From: Candidatus Thorarchaeota archaeon
GTDB lineage: Archaea > Asgardarchaeota > Thorarchaeia > Thorarchaeales > Thorarchaeaceae
Length of the DNA: 7,396 bases
Direction of reading: 5' to 3'
NCBI GenBank assembly: GCA_020355105.1
Contig: CP070658.1
Location: forward strand, 2,149,014 to 2,156,409
The notes beneath the pieces are model-generated. The model was not told the origin of the DNA. It worked only from the letters and a program-made list of their open reading frames with translations, and made no database searches. The position numbers were made by a program, and so were the translations under genes. Each line of letters starts with the position of its first letter. The first letter of the stretch is position 1. Positions 1-5,085 of this stretch are shown in pieces.

Positions 1-3000
1 ACATTCACTGTCGCGCCTTCAATTCCAACAGAGTCGCGTGTGCAATAGAATAACGAGAAGGTGTACTTCTTGTTGTAGTACAAAACCCCCGGAAGTCCAC
101 CTCCCGCAGCATCAAGCTCTGTGGATGCCGGACCCACACTGAGCAACAGAGATGTTGCAGAAGTAGCATGGTTCTGCTTTGCACCGATTATCGTTATGAA
201 GTAGTCACCACCGAATTCGACATTGAAGTCTATCGAGTAATTGCCCGTTTCACCTGGAACAGGTTCCGTATCATTGTAATGGAGTCCTCCGGGGGTTCCA
301 GTCCATGAGAATACAGTCACATTGGCAGCATCTATTCCTGTTCCATCAAGGAACATGAATCTGAATTTAGCCTCATATGAACCTCCAGGGCTGATCTGGA
401 CAACGGTTTCGCCAAAAGACTGCATCACCGTGAGAGTTACAACATCCACGGTTATGGTACAATTAGATTCATAATGGTAGGGCATCGTTGCGTTGACTAC
501 TATCACAAAGCTGCCGGCTCCTGTAAGAGACGTATCGAAGTCGGCCTCATACCACCCCTTTGCCAAGTTCGGACTGAAGTAAGTTTCAGTTCCTGACCAA
601 TTGCCTACGAGGCTGGCCCCGCTTAGGATTGGGTTCCCGTTGTCTTGATCATGAAGGTGAACTGCGACAGTGAAGTTCTCATCAAGTTCAGCCTCAACAT
701 GTGGAGTGTAAGGAAAGACAATCAGTTGATGGCGCACCTCGAAGGTCGCTGAGCCAAATGCAACTTCGGTTCCGTTAGTCCAGAATGTCTTAGTCATCCA
801 TTCTCCTGGTGTAGCGTTTAACGGTCCGAATGTACGTCCTGCACTTACTATCACGGAGCCCGTCATGTTGGAATCTATTTCACTGGTCCACACTATTTCA
901 GAGGGATTATACCAAGTGACTTCCATATTCAGTACAGATGACGGAAACTCAGATTGAGTGCCTACATCCGCAATGCATCTCATTCTCTCGCCGCTCCGAA
1001 AGATGGAGTTGTCTTCCCAATAGCCCGATCTGTACACCTGAGTTGTGATTACCTTGGCATAGTTAGGTCCATTCATTTCAACCGTCCACCAACCAACTGA
1101 ACCGACCGAGCCCATAGGAATCGCTACCGAACCAGGACTAAGAAGGGACTGGCCAGTGAAATCCGTTCCAAAGGGGTCTCTGATTGAAGCGTTATCCCAA
1201 TCTGATGGATGGTGGACAATGAAACCAAGGTTCTCCGCTTCGGGGTATGACTGAATATACGTTAGGAGGGATAGGTTGGAACTCTGGTCAAGGTCCACCC
1301 GATATGCAACTCCCAGATCATCCAAGCTTGTGGAAAACGATGAGTTGTAGAGTCTAGACATTCTACTTACTCTAGCGGAGTAATCAAACGAAACCGATGA
1401 GTTGGCTGTGAAGCCTATGGGTATGGAAGAATGGTGCCAGAAAGAGTAGTTGAGCAGTGCGCGCCCCATATCCATGAATTCCACGATTTGAACAGGGCCT
1501 GTTTCACTAGAGCTGACCTTCAGGTCAACACGCTCATAGGTTGGAGATTCTGCCGCAGTGAGTGAAACATCATCTACCAAGAAAGTCACGAACTGGCCGT
1601 TCGCGGAATCACCATCCAAGTCAGGATCTGTTTCAGGAATCTCAACATAGCTAGAGTTCATTTGTACATCCAGGCTCACTCTGACCTGAAATGAAGCTGG
1701 AGCTCCCGGAATGCTGACGTCTGTCGGTGCCAAGCTGTACCAGACCCCCCTTTGCGTGATGTTTGTTGGATCTGTGGACCAACTCCATAGAAGTGAGGGA
1801 CCATCGAATATCTCAAACTTGAGCTCGAAGACTCCCCTGTAGTTGAGTCCGATAGGACCTCGCTGATAATAGTAATCCATGCCAAACACAAAGTCCTCGG
1901 TGATTCCGGGGTTCATGATGTTCTGATACCAGTAGATTCTGGTGCCGTTGTAGTGACGATATCCGTCGGGGCCTGAAACTGCGTATCCTTCGTTTTCCAG
2001 AGTTATATACTTCGGGTCAGTGTCAACGTATGCGGCACGTTGCCTCCCATAGAATGTTAGAACCTCTCGGCGAGCGAGCCAACCAGATGCACTGTAGACA
2101 CCATCTCCGATCCAATCCACATTGACACCAGGATTTCCATTCTCGAATGTTCCATTCAGGGCAGCTAGGTGCCTCAAGTCTGTGACGCTGACTTCAATCT
2201 GCTCTGCTCTCCATCCGTTCTCAGCGGCGGCAACATCTCTACTGAAGGAATAGCTACCAGATGGGGTCAAGTACGTAGTACCTGCGGAATCTGATAGGTC
2301 ATCTTCAAACTCATAGTAGTGAATGAGATTTGGTTCAGTTCCAGAGAGTTTCTTCCGGTAGTCGCTCCTGAGTTCATTTCGACCCCTCTGAGCATCATAA
2401 TACCTGAAGTCGTCTACATGCCCATCAACCTGGGCAGTCCTCCCTGCCGAGTTCATTATGTTGTTTTCAGAATGGAAACCCACAACAGAATCGGTCCACG
2501 AATTAGTGGATGCATCCTCGACTGGCTCTGTGGCTTCATCGCCCCAGAAAATCTCGATTGTGTCGGAGTCCTCATCCCATGTAATAGCTATGAAATACCA
2601 ATGGCCAGGTGTCCAGTCGGTCTTTGAGCCTTGAAGAGTGTTGTCACTACCCCAGTCAAGTATGAGTCTGTTGGCCGACCATCGTGTTTCAAATTCAAAG
2701 TCCTGCCCCCAAAACCGTCCATGGGGACCCGTGTCATCCCATTTGATCCACAGTGAGATTGTGCCTTCTGGAGAACCAAAGTCTGCCAAGCCACCCACAC
2801 CAACTAGAAAGTACCCTCCGCTGCAGTCCGCAGAACGACTATTCCCAGGACTTCCAGCTGGCAACCATGCTTCAGAACCCGGTGTTGATTCAACGTCAGT
2901 TCTTCCATTCACGTACTGCGTGGGTCCAGATGCCTCACCGGTATGTTCAACGATGACCGGATTCAGGATGCCAGTTTCCGTGTCAGCTGCAATGTGCTCC

Positions 3001-3137
3001 CCATGCGGCAAGTTCGTGGATTCTCCGCAATCTAGTAGGTCTGAAAAACCAGTGTCCTGCAGCATAGGAATCGCCAACGGCATCCAGACTAGCATGAGTG
3101 CCATCAACGGTATAACGACTGCACGGATTTGAGGCAA
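1..3137 (-). CDS. Large secreted/surface modular protein: signal peptide, LamG-like head, jelly roll, Ig-like stalk (C-terminus off the left edge)
   Basis: An uninterrupted minus-strand frame gives 1045 residues and continues past base 1. I chose the TTG at 3137-3135 because GGAGG lies 7 nt upstream, an in-frame TGA lies further upstream, and it places Arg5 before a hydrophobic stretch (about residues 6-26), as expected of a signal peptide or membrane anchor. Residues about 100-290 resemble a LamG/concanavalin-A-like domain: GTISLWIKW at 125-133, a WYFIAITWD strand, and VDDFRYYD at 241-248 near the end. Residues about 328-526 look like a galactose-binding/CBM-type jelly roll, from NGTFENG (328-334) to FLVDDVSL (519-526). 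A further beta region contains RDPFGT (653-658). Ig-like beta-sandwich units seem to start near 805, 905 and 1010. I count 19 N-X-S/T sequons, all at or after residue 328. The family suggests glycan or surface-ligand binding outside the cell; no catalytic motif is visible. The ligand and cell-wall anchor are unknown. I am confident of the frame and secretion, moderately so of the domain names. Confidence 0.88.
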   Translation of the reverse strand, partial: MPQIRAVVIPLMALMLVWMPLAIPMLQDTGFSDLLDCGESTNLPHGEHIAADTETGILNPVIVEHTGEASGPTQYVNGRTDVESTPGSEAWLPAGSPGNSRSADCSGGYFLVGVGGLADFGSPEGTISLWIKWDDTGPHGRFWGQDFEFETRWSANRLILDWGSDNTLQGSKTDWTPGHWYFIAITWDEDSDTIEIFWGDEATEPVEDASTNSWTDSVVGFHSENNIMNSAGRTAQVDGHVDDFRYYDAQRGRNELRSDYRKKLSGTEPNLIHYYEFEDDLSDSAGTTYLTPSGSYSFSRDVAAAENGWRAEQIEVSVTDLRHLAALNGTFENGNPGVNVDWIGDGVYSASGWLARREVLTFYGRQRAAYVDTDPKYITLENEGYAVSGPDGYRHYNGTRIYWYQNIMNPGITEDFVFGMDYYYQRGPIGLNYRGVFELKFEIFDGPSLLWSWSTDPTNITQRGVWYSLAPTDVSIPGAPASFQVRVSLDVQMNSSYVEIPETDPDLDGDSANGQFVTFLVDDVSLTAAESPTYERVDLKVSSSETGPVQIVEFMDMGRALLNYSFWHHSSIPIGFTANSSVSFDYSARVSRMSRLYNSSFSTSLDDLGVAYRVDLDQSSNLSLLTYIQSYPEAENLGFIVHHPSDWDNASIRDPFGTDFTGQSLLSPGSVAIPMGSVGSVGWWTVEMNGPNYAKVITTQVYRSGYWEDNSIFRSGERMRCIADVGTQSEFPSSVLNMEVTWYNPSEIVWTSEIDSNMTGSVIVSAGRTFGPLNATPGEWMTKTFWTNGTEVAFGSATFEVRHQLIVFPYTPHVEAELDENFTVAVHLHDQDNGNPILSGASLVGNWSGTETYFSPNLAKGWYEADFDTSLTGAGSFVIVVNATMPYHYESNCTITVDVVTLTVMQSFGETVVQISPGGSYEAKFRFMFLDGTGIDAANVTVFSWTGTPGGLHYNDTEPVPGETGNYSIDFNVEFGGDYFITIIGAKQNHATSATSLLLSVGPASTELDAAGGGLPGVLYYNKKYTFSLFYCTRDSVGIEGATVN

Positions 3138-3326
3138 TCTTGCGCCTCCAAGATGACAGTGAAGGCGCCGTCAACTGGAAGAGTTCATCATTGGATTCCC
3201 AAACGAAGAAACCCAAGACAGCGACGGCGCGACTTTCTCCGCTGACTAGATAATGTCATCTGTATTTCAGCAATTGTAGTCTGGACAGATTCAAGATAGG
3301 CGATAGTCTTTACTAGAATGCCATTT
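3138..3326. other. Spacer between the PLP-enzyme gene and the surface-protein gene
   Basis: These 189 bases hold the 3' end of the PLP-enzyme transcript and the leader of the surface-protein gene, both on the minus strand. Apart from the GGAGG site I see no firm element. Weak AT-rich stretches at 3261-3268 (GAAATACA on the minus strand) and 3248-3256 could be TATA-like boxes giving a leader of about 90-100 nt, but neither is convincing. There is no long T-run or strong hairpin to act as a terminator, so I cannot say whether the two genes are cotranscribed. An in-frame TGA at 3293-3291 follows the PLP gene's TAG stop by 11 codons. Confidence 0.5.
3145..3149 (-). promoter_or_regulatory. Shine-Dalgarno site (GGAGG) that fixes the TTG start of the surface protein
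   Basis: On the minus strand GGAGG is followed by a 7-nt spacer and then TTG at 3137-3135. It is complementary to the usual archaeal 16S 3' end. An internal ATG at 3104 would remove Arg5 and half of the hydrophobic segment, so the TTG is preferred. Confidence 0.75.
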
Positions 3327-4589
3327 CTAGAGAAGGCCAACCTTCTGGTTGAACTCAGAAATGAGTGCGTCGATCTTCGGTACTAGTCCCTGGACTCTCT
3401 CCCAATAGCCAGGGTAGTCATACCACTGCGCGTTAAGCTCATCGAGGTCAAAACCCTGCTGCTCAATCCAAGTGAAGTACTTGAGGTGATGGATTCGTTT
3501 TCGGTCGTAGTGGTTCAATTCGATCATGGCGTCGGTCTTCTGACCCATCAAGTATCTGTGAAAGTCCTTGATGGCATTCCCTGCTGTGTATTCTCCAAAT
3601 GATTGCCTTGCCTCGCGAAGGCGGGATTGATACATGTCCATTGAGTCAGTAAAGATAGTAAGAACGACATCATCCTTGGTCAATTCATAGTACTTGGCGA
3701 ATTTGATTGACATCAATAGGTTTGCTATGCTAGAGATGCCCAATTGGTCAAGCCTATTGACCAAGTCTGGTGAAACACCAACTTCGTCAATCAAGTAGCT
3801 TCTGCCTGCAGGCTCATTGAAGAGCCGTATGAGATTCATTGTATCCTCATCATCTATCGCGATAATCATGTCGGTGTTTCGTACATTGTGTATCCACGGG
3901 ACATGCTTGTCACCAATTCCCTCAATCCTATGTGCGCCGTAGCCATTGAGCCAGAGGGTTGGGCACTGTACTGCTTCACCTGCCGCTATCTTTGAAGTGG
4001 GAAAGACTTGCTTCATGAAATCGCCGCATGCAATTGTACCTGCGGAACCAGTGGTCAGACAGACACCGGCATACCTGTCACTGCCCAGTTCCTTCTCAAG
4101 CAATTCTTTCATTGCATTTCCGGTCACCTCATAATGATAGAGGCTGTTGCCAAACTCAGAGAACTGATTGAAGATGAAGATGTCGTCCCTCGTTCGTCTT
4201 AGCTCCCAGCACTTGTCATATATCTCCTTGACGTTGCTCTCTGAGCCTGGCGTCTTGATGATCTCGCCTGCAACAGTGGCAAGCCAGTCAAACCTTTCTT
4301 GGGACATCTCCTCAGGGAGGATGGCAATGCTCTCGCAAGCTAGTAGAGTCGCGTCGTAGGCACCACCGCGGCAGTAGTTGCCTGTTGATGGCCATACAGC
4401 CTTGTGTCTAGTTGGGTCAAATTGCCCAGTCACCAATGGAGGAACAAGACAACCGAATGTGGCTCCAACCTTATGCGCTCCGGTAGGGAACCACTTGCCT
4501 ACAAGTGCTATTATCCGAGCCTCAACTCCTGAAAGCTCGGTTGGGATTTCCATGTAATTCGCCAGGGACCGGAAGAGACCCCCCTTCAC
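3327..4589 (-). CDS. Catalytic body of the PLP-dependent lyase, 420 residues after the amber codon
   Basis: This segment carries all recognisable active-site elements; numbering is for the read-through protein, with the GTG codon as residue 86. The likely PLP Schiff-base lysine is Lys125 in FPTGAHKVGA, where most relatives have a Ser-Phe-Lys type motif. The substrate-carboxylate loop is STGNYCRGG (153-161). The glycine-rich phosphate-binding loop is TGSAGTIACGD (265-275). Other segments match my memory of uncharacterised proteins labelled PLP-dependent lyase/thiolase or PLP-dependent protein subunit beta: SNVKEIYDKC, NQFSEFGN, GIGDKHVPWIHNV and GISSIANLL. The protein is presumably cytosolic. 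The reaction is not established; beta-elimination or beta-replacement on an amino acid is typical of the superfamily. It ends in TAG at 3329-3327. The GTG at 4589 is only the first possible start codon after the break and probably not a real one. Confidence 0.82.
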   Translation of the reverse strand: MKGGLFRSLANYMEIPTELSGVEARIIALVGKWFPTGAHKVGATFGCLVPPLVTGQFDPTRHKAVWPSTGNYCRGGAYDATLLACESIAILPEEMSQERFDWLATVAGEIIKTPGSESNVKEIYDKCWELRRTRDDIFIFNQFSEFGNSLYHYEVTGNAMKELLEKELGSDRYAGVCLTTGSAGTIACGDFMKQVFPTSKIAAGEAVQCPTLWLNGYGAHRIEGIGDKHVPWIHNVRNTDMIIAIDDEDTMNLIRLFNEPAGRSYLIDEVGVSPDLVNRLDQLGISSIANLLMSIKFAKYYELTKDDVVLTIFTDSMDMYQSRLREARQSFGEYTAGNAIKDFHRYLMGQKTDAMIELNHYDRKRIHHLKYFTWIEQQGFDLDELNAQWYDYPGYWERVQGLVPKIDALISEFNQKVGLL

Positions 4590-4604
4590 CTCGGGCTCAT
4601 TCTT

Positions 4605-4844
4605 CTATGTGATTCGAAACAGGTTCTGAGGAACGATATCCCAGAGCCCGATATCCCGGAGCTCATCCTTTATTCTTTCTGGCGCTTTGGAAGGCTCCTT
4701 TAGCTGTTCGAAGGTAGGAATCACAATGTTTCTCTCTTTGCAGCGTTGAACAGTACGCTTCAGCTGGTCTTCATTCATTGTGAGGTCGATCATCATTCTT
4801 GCCTCAGATTTGGCCGCTTCTCCGATGCAGGTGTAACGGGTCAC
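4605..4844 (-). CDS. N-terminal piece of the PLP-dependent lyase, 79 residues before the amber codon
   Basis: This piece contains the N-terminal segment that relatives carry ahead of the lyase core, including NIVIPTFEQLKEP and ending in NLFRIT before TAG. It has no independent function that I recognise. The start is uncertain. The longest frame begins at GTG 4844, which sits about 25 nt downstream of a TATA-like TTAAAA and could be a leaderless start. The alternative is ATG at 4796 or 4793 (codons 17 and 18), preceded by GAGG at 4805-4802 with 5- or 8-nt spacing. That fits the Shine-Dalgarno habit of the other two genes and the length of N-terminus I remember for relatives. I lean slightly to the ATG at 4793. 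Confidence 0.7.
   Translation of the reverse strand: MTRYTCIGEAAKSEARMMIDLTMNEDQLKRTVQRCKERNIVIPTFEQLKEPSKAPERIKDELRDIGLWDIVPQNLFRIT
4802..4805 (-). promoter_or_regulatory. Possible Shine-Dalgarno site for an internal ATG start of the PLP enzyme
   Basis: GAGG on the minus strand lies 5 nt before ATG 4796 and 8 nt before ATG 4793. It favours a start 16-17 codons inside the longest frame. It could be chance, since it sits in coding-like sequence (the codons for Ser-Glu-Ala). Confidence 0.4.
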
Positions 4845-4865
4845 TCCAGAGGGTGAGCATTCTCC

Positions 4866-4871
4866 TTTTAA
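4866..4871 (-). promoter_or_regulatory. TATA-like box for the PLP-enzyme gene
   Basis: TTAAAA on the minus strand is centred about 25 nt upstream of GTG 4844, the distance at which archaeal transcription normally starts. The transcript would be leaderless from the GTG, or carry a leader of about 50 nt to the ATG at 4796/4793. A GGAG directly after the box is followed by an ATG at 4860 that is out of frame and soon hits a stop, so it is probably not used. Confidence 0.45.
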
Positions 4872-4931
4872 CTCTAGGGAACTTATGCACCTACCTCAGG
4901 AAGCAGTTGCTCTTTTTGCCAGAGGAACACA

Positions 4932-4938
4932 TTAAAAA
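4932..4938 (+). promoter_or_regulatory. TATA-like box for the pyruvate, phosphate dikinase gene
   Basis: TTAAAAA follows a purine-containing GGAACACA stretch that could act as a BRE. Transcription would begin near 4960, leaving a leader of roughly 125 nt before the TTG start at 5086. It faces away from the TATA-like box of the PLP gene about 60 nt away, making this a divergent promoter region. The call rests on AT-richness and position only. Confidence 0.4.
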
Positions 4939-4980
4939 CGGATGAAAAAGAAGCAAGCGACAACTCGTATAGACTAGCCG

Positions 4981-4991
4981 GTATTCAATAC
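4981..4991. promoter_or_regulatory. Short perfect palindrome, possible operator
   Basis: GTATT-C-AATAC is an 11-nt dyad about 20 nt downstream of the predicted plus-strand transcription start. Its size is compatible with a half-site pair for a small regulator, but dyads this short also occur by chance. Confidence 0.2.
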
Positions 4992-5009
4992 GCCTGGAGT
5001 AATTCAGCC

Positions 5010-5028
5010 CCTTCGATAGTCGCGAAGG
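5010..5028 (+). other. Hairpin in the predicted leader of the dikinase mRNA
   Basis: CCTTCG and CGAAGG form a 6-bp perfect stem around a 7-nt loop. Outside it, CC (5008-5009) could pair with two of the G residues at 5031-5034 across a small bulge. It lies about 45-75 nt before the start codon. No T-run follows, so it is not a terminator. A role in mRNA stability or translation is only a guess, and it matches no riboswitch class I recognise. Confidence 0.35.
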
Positions 5029-5074
5029 CTGGGGCAATAGGGCTTTGACACTCTGAAACTCGCGATAGATAAGA

Positions 5075-5078
5075 AGGT
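5075..5078 (+). promoter_or_regulatory. Shine-Dalgarno site (AGGT) for the TTG start of the dikinase
   Basis: AGGT within GAAGGTAT partly matches GGAGGTGAT and lies 7 nt upstream of TTG at 5086. There is no ATG or GTG between the in-frame stop TAG (5038-5040) and the conserved N-terminus, which leaves TTG as the only sensible start. Confidence 0.6.
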
Positions 5079-5085
5079 ATGTACA

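Larger units (their letters stand above)
3327..4844 (-). pseudogene. PLP-dependent fold-type-II lyase (cysteine synthase/TrpB superfamily), one gene split by an in-frame TAG
   Basis: Two open segments lie in the same frame, separated only by TAG at 4607-4605 and five sense codons (K N E P E) before the GTG at 4589. Read through, they give about 505 residues, close to what I recall for this family (roughly 450-510). The text runs smoothly across the break: NLFRIT, stop, KNEPEVKGG. From memory, relatives carry an NLFRxxWxN segment here, so the lost residue is probably Trp, and TGG to TAG is one G-to-A change. No Shine-Dalgarno site precedes the GTG at 4589, so the body is unlikely to start there independently. 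A broken gene, a base-call error or amber recoding all fit; I cannot choose between them from sequence alone. Nothing else in the frame looks decayed, which favours a recent lesion, an error or readthrough. The terminal stop is also TAG. Confidence 0.8.

Noticed and set aside
2319..2627. Plus-strand open frame of 102 codons
   Set aside because: Antisense to the LamG-domain coding region, with no homology signal; a shadow of the real minus-strand gene.
2638..3132. Plus-strand open frame of 164 codons
   Set aside because: It lies wholly antisense to the surface-protein frame, has no recognisable domain or ribosome site, and reads as low-information Ser/Pro-rich text typical of a shadow frame.
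2983..3216. Minus-strand 77-codon frame overlapping the start of the surface protein
   Set aside because: Different frame from the 1045-residue protein. The true frame has a strong GGAGG site, a signal-like N-terminus and unbroken domains, while this one has none and ends within it.
4587..4589. GTG as an independent start for the PLP-enzyme body
   Set aside because: No Shine-Dalgarno or promoter-like element precedes it, and the reading continues naturally from the upstream 79 codons except for the TAG.
4942..4977. Eleven-codon ATG frame (MKKKQATTRID) upstream of PPDK as a leader peptide
   Set aside because: It begins immediately after the TATA-like box, before the expected transcription start near 4960, so it would probably not be on the mRNA.
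5010..5034. Hairpin as a transcription terminator
   Set aside because: No T-run follows it on either strand, and it lies between a predicted promoter and its gene.
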